Assembly (NCBI GenBank): GCA_964228555.1
Contig: CAXQZU010000059.1
Span: 62,001 to 126,000, forward strand
Length of the DNA: 64,000 nt
Reading direction: 5' to 3'
Origin: CAXQZU01 sp964228555
Lineage (GTDB): Bacteria > Planctomycetota > PLA2 > JAEUHO01
This document shows positions 10,601 through 20,789 of the stretch, one piece after another. Both the position numbers and the translations under genes were made by a program. The stretch's first letter is position 1. Every line of letters begins with the position of its first letter. The notes beneath the pieces were generated by a model. It made no database searches. It was not told the DNA's origin and worked only from the letters and a program-made list of their open reading frames with translations.

Positions 10601-11456
10601 CGAGCTCAGTGGCCGCATCGTGGTGGAGGAGGCGCTGCTGGGCGCGGCCCCACGTGCGCGGGCCCGCGTGGAGGGGCTCGCCGGGCGCGTGCAGGGCGTG
10701 CGCTTCGAGGGCCTGGCGGCGCCCGTCGACTGGCACGACGGCCTGCTGGTGGCCGAGCCCGTGCAGGGCCTGCTCTCGGGCGGGCAGCTGGAGGGCGCGC
10801 TGCGCCTGTCCACCGGCCCCGTCGGCGGCTACGAGGGGCGCATCCAGGTGCGCGAGCTGGACGTGGGCCGCCTCAAGGACGACCTCGCCCCCACGGGCGC
10901 GCCCTACGCGGGGCGCGGCTTCCTCGTGGCCACCTTCCGCAATCCCACCGGCACGCGGTCGGGCCTGCAGGCCCGTGGCGACGTGAGCGTGCGCGAGGGC
11001 CGCCTGGGGGAGCTGCCGGCGGTGGCCAACCTGTTCCTCGCGCTGGGCAGCATGCTGCCCGGCGACAACCGCCCCACCTTCGAGACGCTGGATGCCACCT
11101 TCTCGCTGGCCGACGAGGTCGTGCGGCTCCAGCCGGTGGTGATCGCGGGCCCGATGACCACGCTGCCGGGCCGCGGGCGCATCGACCTCGACGGCCAGGT
11201 GGACATCACCTTCCAGCCGCACTTCATCAAGAGCCTGCTGCTGCCCGTGCTGATGCCGCTGCCCGTCATCGGCGACCTGCTCAAGGCGCTGCTGCGCGAG
11301 GACCTCGTCTACGCCGTGCGCGTGCACGGCGACATGGGCAACCCGCGCACCGAGGTGGTGTTCCTGCCCTTCCTGCGCGGCGAGGACGACGACGCGTGGG
11401 TGGCCCCGCCCCCCCCGCGGGCGCCGCGCCGGCCCCTGCCCCGCACCTTCCGCTGA
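7674..11456 (+). CDS. Large AsmA/YhdP-like envelope protein
   Basis: The 1260-residue product has one N-terminal membrane segment (about residues 8-28, LFRLLVAGLVLGAGALVYD) followed by a long repetitive beta-type region, and a C-terminal stretch reading VANLFLALGSMLPGDNRPTF, then PHFIKSLLLPVLMPLPVIGDLLKALL. Length, single anchor, the DARV/GGFTVDMTRGVEVTELRV start and the C-terminal DUF3971/AsmA-like end point to the AsmA-TamB-YhdP superfamily, whose members bridge inner and outer membranes and move phospholipids or assist outer-membrane assembly. That suggests a diderm envelope. Assignment to a particular subfamily is not possible by eye. The GTG start overlaps the alr stop. It is the largest gene in the window. 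Confidence 0.75.
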   Translation: MTVPPLTNVLFRLLVAGLVLGAGALVYDILRVPDPGMVGRAAESFLAEAFGPDARVGGFTVDMTRGVEVTELRVPSTSGSGTGLSARRVVVEHSLLDLCALAWRPTSVRIEGARLRMRESEAGVVLDFPLGMGQGRRGGDVPELRIDDAEVTVLGREGSERLAPGAALRVTGLEGSALRGSDGQLVVRGSLRARGLGQDDTPIDITGSADPRTGAMDVLVVWDPLRLTPELLGSLSTELAEALGSLPVGAGRLEARLVREMGTGAAGELVVTPRWIGAMTSEIGDLPGLSALAPDDKERLRQLFGGGVLDVAVEGGRLVLRSLSTRVGDARVTASGWVAPDGSALELVAVLEDLSLEDPALRRALGPQGADVLDLMVLRGRADARITIRRPPGGAIAWEADVALRKLAFSYLGKRDAEGRRIGFPYLLEDGAGRVHIGPDGVRVDGIEGRHGPRTVLRVLPATRPSWQGEDSGWVRFGPDGPSLRITLEGFDIAVDDDLRAAVEGSEFRGLLDTYQLEGVIDRVEVDLRRLPGIDDAVRSEVRLTLDGDRFRWQRFPVPVQGLRGVVTLRRPVLPQGEPRVEPGPVGRVLWLDVRGEVPQQDGPAPVHLRAEVVGHQRRGRLHLRGLGVDLAGPLAEQLREAELTRDGLGALWAWLAPEGRADLEAEFPLEDDPEPLRILARLEGNAVSLDAADQRDGALRIEALTGVVTAVGKDVRAQGLEGLLLGAPLEVSGRWPQGGDGPFRIDARTLSPVPFTSGFLEAVHQLSECTSFFPYGLVLEPGGEAALDLTVRLTEGTDCPEVPRLVLRDVDLGLRWPQGPLLGLSGALLLFDDGEVTAERLDVTLPGLEARIEDARHGPGGLRGRFDFRMQDFRIGEEMLEVLPAATREFLEDWAGDRRLATPGLRLALERDGSVALDGELTLLAREGAPPGGAPRGRMVLEQVALGSPDADGARTLRGAAVLDGLSIDPGLALSELSGRIVVEEALLGAAPRARARVEGLAGRVQGVRFEGLAAPVDWHDGLLVAEPVQGLLSGGQLEGALRLSTGPVGGYEGRIQVRELDVGRLKDDLAPTGAPYAGRGFLVATFRNPTGTRSGLQARGDVSVREGRLGELPAVANLFLALGSMLPGDNRPTFETLDATFSLADEVVRLQPVVIAGPMTTLPGRGRIDLDGQVDITFQPHFIKSLLLPVLMPLPVIGDLLKALLREDLVYAVRVHGDMGNPRTEVVFLPFLRGEDDDAWVAPPPPRAPRRPLPRTFR

Positions 11457-11572
11457 GCCGGGCCGGGCGCAGGCTTGCGCCGCGGTCGTGCCGGCAGGGC
11501 GTGGCGCCACGCAAGGGACGGGTGCCCGGCCCAACGCGTGCGGGTGCGCAGCCGCGCGGCGAGGATGCGGCC

Positions 11573-12673
11573 ATGGCCCGCGCACGCCGCCACCCCGCCC
11601 CGCGCATCGCGATCCTCGCCGGCGGGTCGGGCACGCGCTTCTGGCCGCTGGGCCGGGCACGGCGCCCCAAGCAGGTGCTGGCCCTCGATGGCGACGACCC
11701 GCGCCCGCTGCTGGCCCTGACGCTGGATCGCGTGGCCCCGCTGGGCGACCGCGCGCCGCTGGTCGTGGCGCCTGCGCCGCTGGCGGGCGTGCTGGCGGGT
11801 GCCATGCGGCCGCGCCGCCACCGCATGCTGTGCGAGCCCCAGCCGCGCAACACGGCTCCCGCCGTGGTGCTGGCGGCGCTGGTGGCCGCACGCGAGGACC
11901 CCCAGCGGCCCTTGCTGGTCGTGCCCAGCGACCACCACGTGGCACCGCTGGCCCGCTACCGGTCGGCGCTCTCGGCCATGGCCGCGCGCGCGCGCACGGC
12001 CGACGTGCTGGTCACCCTGGGGCTGGTGCCCGACCGGCCGGCCACCGGCTACGGCTGGCTGGCGCTGGGCCCGCGCGTGGCCGGCACGCGCGCCCTGCCC
12101 GTGCACCGCGTGCTGCGCTACGTCGAGAAGCCGCCGCTGGGCCGCGCACGCCGGATGCTGGAGGGCGGGCGCCACCGCTGGAACGGCGGGACCTTCGCCT
12201 TCCGGCCGGAGGTGCTGCTGGAGGAGGCGCGCCGCCTGCTGCCCGCGATGGTGCGCAGCCTGTCGCATGCACTGGACCGCCGCGGCGAGGCGGCACGCCA
12301 GCGGGCCCTGGCCCGCGCCTACCGCGCGCTCGCGCCGGCCTCGGTGGACACCGCCCTGATGGAGCGGGCCCGTGCGGTCGAGACCGTGGCCGCGCCCCTG
12401 GCCTGGGACGACCTGGGATCCTTCGACGCGATGGCCCGGCAGCGGCGGCCCGATGCCCGCGGCAACCGCGTGCGGGGCGCCGTGACGCTGGTGGATGCGC
12501 ACGGCTGCGTCGTGGAGGCGGAGTCCGGCCACGTGGCCCTGCTGGGCGTGAAGGACCTCGTCGTGGTCCGCACGGCCGACACGGTGCTGGTGCTCCCGCG
12601 CGGCGCGGGCGAGCGCGTGCGCGAGGTGGTGGCGCGCCTGCTCGCCGAGGGCCGCGAGGGGCTGCTGTCGTGA
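11573..12673 (+). CDS. manC: Mannose-1-phosphate guanylyltransferase
   Basis: The enzyme forms GDP-mannose from mannose-1-phosphate and GTP for surface polysaccharides. In its 366 residues the nucleotide-binding signature ILAGGSGTRFWPLGRARRPKQ opens the protein, followed by the PRNTAPAVVLAAL, VVPSDHHV, GLVPDRPATGYGW and RYVEKPP blocks characteristic of type II mannose-1-phosphate guanylyltransferases, and GGTFAFR and a late WDDLGSFDAM segment. It ends without the cupin isomerase domain, so it is the single-function form. The ATG has a GAGG site at 11561-11564. The preceding 116-base gap is the longest inside this operon, so an internal promoter is possible. Confidence 0.9.
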   Translation: MARARRHPAPRIAILAGGSGTRFWPLGRARRPKQVLALDGDDPRPLLALTLDRVAPLGDRAPLVVAPAPLAGVLAGAMRPRRHRMLCEPQPRNTAPAVVLAALVAAREDPQRPLLVVPSDHHVAPLARYRSALSAMAARARTADVLVTLGLVPDRPATGYGWLALGPRVAGTRALPVHRVLRYVEKPPLGRARRMLEGGRHRWNGGTFAFRPEVLLEEARRLLPAMVRSLSHALDRRGEAARQRALARAYRALAPASVDTALMERARAVETVAAPLAWDDLGSFDAMARQRRPDARGNRVRGAVTLVDAHGCVVEAESGHVALLGVKDLVVVRTADTVLVLPRGAGERVREVVARLLAEGREGLLS

Positions 12674-13110
12674 GCGATCCGGGTCGCGTGGCCGCCGTGG
12701 ACTACGGGCGTCGCCGGGTGGGCCTGGCGGTGAGCGACGCGCTGCGCATCACCACGCGCGGGCTGCCCACGCTCGAGCGCGCCGCCGCGATGGACGAGGC
12801 CGCTGCGCAGGTGGCGCAGGTGCTGCTGCGCGAGCAGGTGCGCGAGGTGGTGCTGGGCCTGCCCCTGCACGCCGACGGCCGCGAGTCGGAGATGAGCGCC
12901 GAGGTGCGCCGCTTCGCGGCCTTGCTGGAGGCACGCCTGGCCCCGGCCGGGGTGCGGCTGCACCTGCACGACGAGGGCCTGAGCTCGTGGGAGGCCGAGG
13001 AGGGCCTCAAGGCGGGCGGGCGCGACATGGCCAAGGCACGGCGCGAGGGGGCCATCGACCAGCGGGCCGCACTGGGCCTGCTGCGCGGCTGGCTGGAGGG
13101 CCAGCCCTAG
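12670..13110 (+). CDS. ruvX: Putative pre-16S rRNA nuclease / Holliday junction resolvase YqgF
   Basis: This is an RNase H-fold protein of 146 residues. Members trim the 5' end of pre-16S rRNA and are often annotated as Holliday junction resolvases. It has the first acidic motif AVDYGRRRVGLAVSD, the VVLGLPLHADGRES strand, the HDEGLSSWEAEEGL helix and the terminal acidic DQRAALGLLRGWLE, all at family spacing. The GTG start overlaps the manC stop (GTGA). It ends the operon; the rpsO-pnp unit begins after a 205-base gap. Confidence 0.92.
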   Translation: MSDPGRVAAVDYGRRRVGLAVSDALRITTRGLPTLERAAAMDEAAAQVAQVLLREQVREVVLGLPLHADGRESEMSAEVRRFAALLEARLAPAGVRLHLHDEGLSSWEAEEGLKAGGRDMAKARREGAIDQRAALGLLRGWLEGQP

Positions 13111-13315
13111 GGCCTGGGCGCCCAGCCGGGGGCCCTGCCCCGCGCCCCTCCCCGCATTCCCTACCCCCCCGCCGGGGCAGGCCGTACCTTCCCTCGCTTC
13201 ACAACCAACCAGAACCAGGGTTCAGGCGAACCCCAGCACACGACCCCGGCCCAGGGCCGCGGCACCCCTCGTGGGGCGCATGCGGCCGCCTTGGCCGACG
13301 GTGACGGAGGTGGTC
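13111..13315 (+). promoter_or_regulatory. rpsO leader region with candidate -10 (TACCTT at 13185-13190)
   Basis: This gap separates ruvX from rpsO. It starts with a perfect palindrome CTGGGCGCCCAG (13114-13125) that could terminate the upstream operon, although no T-run follows. TACCTT at 13185-13190 is a plausible -10 box, giving a leader of about 120 bases. The leader contains several short GC hairpins and ends in the GGAGG site (13306-13310) of rpsO. S15 represses its own mRNA through leader structures in other bacteria; whether that happens here is unknown. Confidence 0.4.
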
Positions 13316-13585
13316 ATGGCCGTCCACAACGAGCGCAAGCAGGCAGTCCGCGAGACGTACCGCACGCACGCCAAGGACACCGGCAGTGCCCCGGTGCAGG
13401 TCGCAGTCCTCACGGACCGCATCCAGCACCTGACTGCCCACCTCCAGAAGTTCCCCAAGGACCACGCCACGCGGCGCGGCCTGCTGCAGATGGTGGGGCG
13501 CCGCGCCTCGCTGCTGCGCTGGTACGCGCGCACGTCGCCGGAGGCCTACAAGGGACTGATCGAGAAGCTGGGGATCCGCCGCTAG
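13316..13585 (+). CDS. rpsO: 30S ribosomal protein S15
   Basis: S15 is a primary 16S rRNA-binding protein of the small-subunit platform. The 89-residue length is exactly that of the family and the conserved core is present: HAKDTGSAPVQVAVLTDRI, then HLQKFPKDHATRRGLL, then RRASLLRWYARTSPEAYKGLI. The ATG at 13316 is chosen over an upstream in-frame start at 13271 because a GGAGG site lies five bases before it and family members begin here. pnp follows eight bases later with its own strong ribosome site, the same rpsO-pnp order as in many bacteria. Confidence 0.98.
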   Translation: MAVHNERKQAVRETYRTHAKDTGSAPVQVAVLTDRIQHLTAHLQKFPKDHATRRGLLQMVGRRASLLRWYARTSPEAYKGLIEKLGIRR

Positions 13586-13593
13586 GAGGCAAC

Positions 13594-15894
<2,301 letters not shown>

Positions 15895-15900
15895 GCCACG

Positions 15901-15918
15901 GCCCGGCTCCGGCCGGGC
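15901..15918 (+). terminator. Hairpin terminator after pnp
   Basis: A perfect 7-bp stem GCCCGGC/GCCGGGC with loop TCCG begins six bases after the pnp stop. It is followed by a pyrimidine-rich run (TCCTCCCC) instead of a clean T-tract. Position and strength fit a terminator for rpsO-pnp. Confidence 0.6.
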
Positions 15919-16009
15919 TCCTCCCCCACGACAGGAACCTGCGGCCCGCGCGAGCGCCCCGGCGCACGCGCGGGCCGATCGCTTGGTGCGCGGTGCCCGT
16001 CGCGCGCCG

Positions 16010-17338
16010 CTAGCGCACGCCCGCCAGCCGGCGCCTCGCTCCCGGGGCCGCAGGCTGCGAGGGTGCGGCTGCGGGCGCCGGCGACGTCGCGCGCTGGCCG
16101 GCCTCGCCGGCGGGCCCCGGGGCCGCCCCGTCCGCAGGCTGCGGCGCAGGCCGGCCCTTCGTGGGCCCTTCCAGCAGGTGCGGCGTCAGCACGAAGACGA
16201 GGTCGGTGGTCTCCTGCCGGCCGCCCCGCGCGGCGAGGAAGCCGTCGAGGGCCGGCAGCAGGTCCAGCAGCGGGATGCCGCGCCGGTCGGCGAGGTGGCG
16301 CGTCAGCGAGAGCCCGCCCAGCACGACCGTGTGGCCGTGGGGCACGGTGACGCGCGTCTCGAGCCGCCGCGAGCGCAGCACCAGCGAGGCGGGTGCCGCC
16401 GCTGGGTCAGGGTCGGGCTCGGCACTGCTGAAGGTGACCGAGAGTTCCAGCAGGGCCTGCCCCTCGCCCGCCTTCAGGCAGGCGAGGCGCAAGGCGAGGC
16501 CCGCATCCAGCGTGACGCCCTGGTAGCGCGGGGCGCGCTCGGCACCCGGCGGCCCCTGCGCCTCGACGAGCAGGGTGGTGGGCATGCGCAGTTGCGAGGC
16601 CAGCTCGGCAGGCTGCCCTTGCGTGGCCACCAGCGTTCCCTGGGCCAGGATGTCGGCCTCCTGCTGCTGGGCGAGCACGCGCAACGTGTGCGCGAAGGCC
16701 TGGTGGCCGTGCTCGAAGGCTCCCAGCGTCACGCTGGTGCCCTGGAACGGGGCCGCGTGGGCGAGGGCCGAGCGCAGCCACGAGGCGGGCTCCAGCGTGG
16801 CGCTGCCGTCGCGCAGCAGCGTGTCGTCCTGCGCCGCGGTGGCATGGCGGTCCAGGCGCAGCCGCCCCCCCGTCTCCCGCGCCCCGTAGCGACGCAGCTC
16901 GGCCACGATCACGCGCACGGCCACGCCCGGCTGGGGTCGGTCCAGCGCCGCCAGCCAGCCGCCGGCCTGCTCCACGTCGGAGCGCAGCCCCTCCAGCAAC
17001 AGCCGCGTGGGCACGCGCACCCGGCTGCCGTCGGGCTGCACGTCCTCCGCCCAGGGCCCCATGGCCTGCGCGCTCACGCCCGGCCAGCCCTTGGCGGCCA
17101 GCGCCGCCAGCAGCACCGGCACGGCACGGAACTCGGGCGCGTACAGGGCCTGCACCGGCGCCTCGGCTGCCTTCGCGGCCGGCACGGCAGCGGCGGGCGC
17201 GACCGCTCCCGGCGGCACGGCGCCGTCCGCCCGCGCGCGGGGGCTGCCCGCCCACGCCAGCACCGCGACCACCCCCGCCAGCAAGGCACCCCGGACGCCC
17301 GGGCGGGCCACGCAGCCGGCCATGGCCATGGGTCCCAT
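16010..17338 (-). CDS. Secretin-domain outer-membrane protein
   Basis: The 442-residue product has a signal peptide (hydrophobic stretch RGALLAGVVAVLAWA, then a SPRARADG cleavage region). Its last third reads like the secretin domain of GspD/PilQ proteins: LETRVTVPHGHTVVLGGLSLTRHLADRRG, then IPLLDLLPALDGFL, then TTDLVFVLTPHLLE, with the VPHGHTVVLGG and DLVFVLTP blocks in family order. Such proteins form the outer-membrane ring for pili or type II secretion. It is shorter than typical secretins and I do not recognise the several N-terminal N-domains, so it may be a lineage variant. It lies far from the pilus motor genes at 59861-64000. The 156-residue exported protein gene is 18 bases upstream. 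Confidence 0.75.
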   Translation of the reverse strand: MGPMAMAGCVARPGVRGALLAGVVAVLAWAGSPRARADGAVPPGAVAPAAAVPAAKAAEAPVQALYAPEFRAVPVLLAALAAKGWPGVSAQAMGPWAEDVQPDGSRVRVPTRLLLEGLRSDVEQAGGWLAALDRPQPGVAVRVIVAELRRYGARETGGRLRLDRHATAAQDDTLLRDGSATLEPASWLRSALAHAAPFQGTSVTLGAFEHGHQAFAHTLRVLAQQQEADILAQGTLVATQGQPAELASQLRMPTTLLVEAQGPPGAERAPRYQGVTLDAGLALRLACLKAGEGQALLELSVTFSSAEPDPDPAAAPASLVLRSRRLETRVTVPHGHTVVLGGLSLTRHLADRRGIPLLDLLPALDGFLAARGGRQETTDLVFVLTPHLLEGPTKGRPAPQPADGAAPGPAGEAGQRATSPAPAAAPSQPAAPGARRRLAGVR

Positions 17339-17356
17339 CGCAGCCGCAGGCCCTTC

Positions 17357-17827
17357 CTAGCGCAGGCGCGCGATCAGGTCCGAGGTGCGATCCGGAGGCT
17401 CCGAGACGCCCTCCTTGGTCGCGCGCACGGCGCCCACCTCTGCGACCAGGTCATGGTCGAGGTCGCGGCCCAGCGCCCGAACCGCCTCCAGGAAGCGCTC
17501 CGAGGCCTTCTTCATCAGGAAGTGGTAGCGGGGGTCCTTGTCGGTCATCCCCTTGTCAACGATCTCCCGGTACTCGGGGATCTCGCGGTAGGCCCGGTCG
17601 GCCTTCACGACGCAAGGCCGCGCGAAGAGGCGGGCGTTGCCCAGGTAGACGGAAGCACCGTCGGTGACGCGATAGTCGCCCGGGTCGGCGTGGGCCGCGC
17701 CCAGCGGCAGCGAGCCCAGCGCCAGCAGGGCCATCAGCAGCCCGGCCCAGCAGCGGCGCAGGGCTTCCCGGGCGGAGACTGCCTTCACGAGGGAGGAACC
17801 TGCCTTGACGGGGGCGGTGTGGCGCAT
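17357..17827 (-). CDS. Exported protein of unknown function (secretin neighbour)
   Basis: I do not recognise this family. The 156-residue product begins with a positively charged stretch and a hydrophobic signal segment (WAGLLMALLALGSLPLGAAHA) followed by a likely signal-peptidase I site, so it is probably periplasmic. The mature part is alpha-helical in character, with YREIPEYREIVDKGMTDKDPRYHFLMKKASERFLEAVRAL and a C-terminal DRTSDLIARLR. The ATG at 17827 has a GGAGG site five bases before it; the open frame continues to 18208 but only into arginine-rich shadow sequence. It sits 18 bases before the secretin gene, so the two are probably cotranscribed and a role as a secretin accessory is a guess. 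Confidence 0.7.
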   Translation of the reverse strand: MRHTAPVKAGSSLVKAVSAREALRRCWAGLLMALLALGSLPLGAAHADPGDYRVTDGASVYLGNARLFARPCVVKADRAYREIPEYREIVDKGMTDKDPRYHFLMKKASERFLEAVRALGRDLDHDLVAEVGAVRATKEGVSEPPDRTSDLIARLR

Positions 17828-18427
17828 GCTGCCTCCAGCGGGGCCGTGGGCCCGCGCGAGGACACGCCTCGCGCTCGCCCTCTCCCTCACCAAATGCTGT
17901 TCCATCGGCAGCGCGGCACGCCGCAACGGCCCCTGCCCGAACCGGACTCGCGCCGCCGACACTCGCTCGATGGCTCGCCCCGCAGGGAATGGCCCTCGCG
18001 CGCGCGCGCCACGCGTGCGACGGCGCCGGGTGCAGGCGTGCGCGGGCGTGGGACCCACGCCGATTGCGCCACAATCGGCCGCGTCCGCAGCGAGCGCCGC
18101 GGCAACTCGCCCGCCGCGTAGCGACTGGCCCCGGCGGGCCCCGCGCCACGGCGGCGGCGCGGGCTTGCTGCCGGCACCCGCTGCCGGCCTCGGGGCCCGG
18201 GAGCGCACGCGGGAAACGCGCTGGCCGCCGCGCGCTCACCGTGCCCACCGCCCTCGCCCCGGAACCTTGCCGAAGTCCTGGCGGGCTTGACCGGCCCGGC
18301 TGCGAGCTTCGCGGCACGGCAGCGGTCCAGCCTTGCACAACCCGTCATGTTCGTATCATGTAAGGTATCCGCCGATGGCTTGGCAGAGGCTGCCTGCGGG
18401 CCGCCGCGCGCGGCCCTGCTGCGCGGC
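17828..18427. other. 600-base intergenic stretch, no gene seen
   Basis: This lies between the 3' end of the TPR gene and the start of the exported-protein gene, both on the minus strand, so it should hold the promoter of the latter. I found no credible coding frame. A relatively AT-rich spot at 18333-18362 has a plus-strand TTGCAC and TATCAT 15 bases apart, a poor-spacing promoter match with no plus-strand gene to serve. No repeat, tRNA or strong terminator hairpin was found. Confidence 0.5.
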
Positions 18428-19816
18428 TCAGCGCGACTCCGCCAGCCACTGCAGCCAGGCCCGGGCCTGCAGGCGCCCCTCGGCGTCCGACGGAAGCGCC
18501 ACCTCGAGGAAGCGCTGGAGGTGCTGGGACGCCGCCGTCTCGTCCCGCAGGCCGGCCGGCGTGGCCGGGTCGGCCCGGAGCATGCCCAGGGCCAGCAAGG
18601 CCTCGGGCAGGGCCGGGTCGAGGGCCAGGGCCTGCTCGTAGCCACGCGCCTCGTCCGCCGGGCTGCCCCCCCGCTGGCGCTGCACCAGCGCGAGGTTGTA
18701 GCGCACGGCCGCATCCTGCGGCGCGAGCAGGGCCGCCTGCGCGAGCGAGCGCAGCGCGTCGTCCAGCCTCCCGGCCGCCGCCTGCAGCACGCCGAGGTTG
18801 TAGTGCGCCCGGTGGAAGCGCGGGTCGAGCGCCAGCAGGCCCTCGAAGGTCTCCTCCGCCGCCTCGCTGGCCCCCGCATGCACCTGCACGATGCCGAGGT
18901 TGTTGCGGGCCACCAGCAAGCCGGGCTCCAGCGCCAGCGCCCGTCGCAGGTGCGAGAGCGCCTCGCGGTCGCGCCCCAGCTGGTCCGCCGCCACGGCCAG
19001 GTCGTTGAGCACGCGCGCATCGAAGGGCTGCAGGCGCTGGGCCTGCTCCAGCAGCACGAGCGCAGCGGCCCAGTCCTGCTGCGCAACCCGTGCGGCCGCC
19101 TCGGCGCGCAGGCCCAGCACGCGCACGACCTGCGCCTCGCGGCCCTCGCCCGCCGGCGGGAGGGCGTCGCCCTGCGCGAGGGCGAGGTTGGCTGCGGCCT
19201 CGGCCAGCGAGGGCTGCAGCCGACGGGCGGCCTGCCACGCGCCCAGCGCGCCCGCGCGATCGCCCTCGGACCAGCGCAGCGTGCCGAGGTTGGCCAGCGC
19301 GGTGGCATGCGAGCGCGCGCGCCCGCCCGCCCGGTCGTAGGCCGCGCGCGCGCGGGGGATGAGGCCCTTGCGCTCCAGCACGGCGCCCAGGTTGTTGTGG
19401 GCGTCCCCGTAGGAAGGGTCCAGCGCCAGCGCAGCCTCGACCTCGCGCTGGCCCTCGTCGAGCTCGCCCCGGGCAATCAGCAACGCGCCCAGGTTGTTGT
19501 GCGCCTGCGCGTCGCCGGGATCCAGGCGCACGGCCTCCCGGTAGGCCACCAGGGCCGCAGCGCTCTCGCCCGCACGCGAGCGCGCGTAGCCCAGCACCAC
19601 CCACGACCCCGGCCGCGACGGATCCAGCGTCACGAGGCGTTCCGCCAGCCGCAGGGCGGCCTCTCCCGGGCCCGAGGCCAGCGCCTGCAGGGCCTGCTGC
19701 TCGGCCTCCAGCACCTCGGAGGCCGCCGCTGCGGCCGGCCCGTCGGCCCGCAACGCACGGGCGCTGCAGGCCATCACGAGCGCCAGCGCGGCCGCCATGG
19801 CCGGTCGCAGGCGCAT
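18428..19816 (-). CDS. Exported tetratricopeptide-repeat protein
   Basis: The 462-residue product starts with a signal segment (PAMAAALALVMACSARA; possibly a lipoprotein, since a cysteine sits at its end) and then consists of about ten TPR units with the recurrent pattern of DP..A..NLG blocks, for example LDPGDAQAHNNLGALLIARG and LDPSYGDAHNNLGAVLERKG. TPR solenoids serve as protein-interaction scaffolds, often for envelope machines. The ATG at 19816 overlaps the stop of the upstream zinc-ribbon gene (TGATG), so both form one translationally coupled unit. The partner is unknown. Confidence 0.85.
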   Translation of the reverse strand: MRLRPAMAAALALVMACSARALRADGPAAAAASEVLEAEQQALQALASGPGEAALRLAERLVTLDPSRPGSWVVLGYARSRAGESAAALVAYREAVRLDPGDAQAHNNLGALLIARGELDEGQREVEAALALDPSYGDAHNNLGAVLERKGLIPRARAAYDRAGGRARSHATALANLGTLRWSEGDRAGALGAWQAARRLQPSLAEAAANLALAQGDALPPAGEGREAQVVRVLGLRAEAAARVAQQDWAAALVLLEQAQRLQPFDARVLNDLAVAADQLGRDREALSHLRRALALEPGLLVARNNLGIVQVHAGASEAAEETFEGLLALDPRFHRAHYNLGVLQAAAGRLDDALRSLAQAALLAPQDAAVRYNLALVQRQRGGSPADEARGYEQALALDPALPEALLALGMLRADPATPAGLRDETAASQHLQRFLEVALPSDAEGRLQARAWLQWLAESR

Positions 19817-20610
19817 CACGGACGTCCCAGCGCCTCCAGCGCACGGTCGAGGCGCGAGCGCGCACGCACGACGAGCGGCTGTGCCTGCCCGCTGCGACCG
19901 ACGCCCTGCCACTCGGAAGGCAGCAGCAGCGCCTGCGCCTCGACGGCGCCGGCGTGGCGCTCGAGGAACTCGGCGTTGAGGCGCGCCACCTCGGCCCGCT
20001 GCACCTCCAGCGTCACCACGGGCCGGAAGTCGGCGAAGGCCGCGTCCATGCGCGCCAGCGAGGCGGCCGCCTCGGTGTCACCCAGCCGCACCTTGTGTCC
20101 CCGGTCGCAGGAGATGCAACGCTTGCGGCCACGGCAGGTGCTGCAGGCCGTGTCGGCTGCCTTGGCCTCGGCCGCCGGCGCCGCGGCGCCCGCCAGCGCC
20201 GGTTCCTGCCCCGTGCCACCGCACCAGCCGCACAGGCCCGTGTCCAGGGCGCGCAGCCACCCCTGCGCCGCCGTGGGCGCGAGGCCCAGCGCCTCGGCCA
20301 CGCGTGCCGCGGCAGCCTCCTCGCCCAAGGCCTGCACGCGCTCCTTCACCCACGCCGCCTCCAGCGGCGCCAGCGCATAGGGACTGGCCGGGGCGATGTC
20401 CTGCGGCGCCACCACCCAGTCGTACTCCTCGCGGCACTGCGCACAGCGCCGCGTGCCGGGCCGGGCATCGCTGCCGCACGAGGGACACGCCGCGCCGGTC
20501 TGGCGCCACACCACGTTGGGACGGTCGAGGGCCAGCGCCGACAGGCCGAAGAGGCCGCCCACCAGCACCAGCGTGACCAGCCACCAGCGCGACTCGGGAC
20601 GGATGGCCAT
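19816..20610 (-). CDS. Membrane-anchored zinc-ribbon protein of unknown function
   Basis: The 264-residue product starts MAIRPESRWW and has one transmembrane segment (about residues 9-28). It is followed by a zinc ribbon with CPSC and CAQC pairs (around residues 40-60) and, in the middle, further cysteine pairs CGWC, CSTC and CISC, suggesting two or three metal sites. The C-terminus is helical and charged, like a coiled-coil. I do not recognise the family. The ATG at 20610 follows a GAGAGG site; the longer frame to 20778 would run into the promoter of plsY and is unlikely. It is coupled to the TPR gene and divergent from plsY. Confidence 0.75.
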   Translation of the reverse strand: MAIRPESRWWLVTLVLVGGLFGLSALALDRPNVVWRQTGAACPSCGSDARPGTRRCAQCREEYDWVVAPQDIAPASPYALAPLEAAWVKERVQALGEEAAAARVAEALGLAPTAAQGWLRALDTGLCGWCGGTGQEPALAGAAAPAAEAKAADTACSTCRGRKRCISCDRGHKVRLGDTEAAASLARMDAAFADFRPVVTLEVQRAEVARLNAEFLERHAGAVEAQALLLPSEWQGVGRSGQAQPLVVRARSRLDRALEALGRP

Positions 20611-20757
20611 GCAGCCTCTCGCAACCTCCGGGATGCCCTGCGCTGCCAAGGTACCGCCCGGGCGTGCCCAGCCACGCGACGACGCGGGCGCTGCCGGCCC
20701 CCGCCAGCCCCCGGCTCGGTGCGCAAGGCTCAACGCCGGCGGCGCGGGTGCCGACGG

Positions 20758-20763
20758 TATCCT
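20758..20763 (+). promoter_or_regulatory. Candidate -10 element of plsY (TATCCT)
   Basis: TATCCT lies 26 bases before the plsY ATG, leaving room for the GGAGGG ribosome site at 20778-20783. It is in the divergent gap between the zinc-ribbon gene and plsY. A -35 box is not evident. Confidence 0.35.
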
Positions 20764-20789
20764 CCAGACGCGTTCCACGGAGGGCCGCC

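Noticed and set aside
7602..11945. Very long minus-strand frame (1447 codons) opposite the AsmA-like gene
   Set aside because: Long shadow frames are usual in high-GC DNA. It is histidine/glutamine/arginine-rich with no family match, and the plus strand carries the real operon.
13271..13315. Longer rpsO start with 15 extra residues
   Set aside because: S15 proteins start at MAVHNE-like sequence and a GGAGG site lies right before 13316.
18333..18362. TTGCAC and TATCAT as a plus-strand promoter
   Set aside because: The spacer is only 15 bases and no plus-strand gene follows; both flanking genes are on the minus strand.
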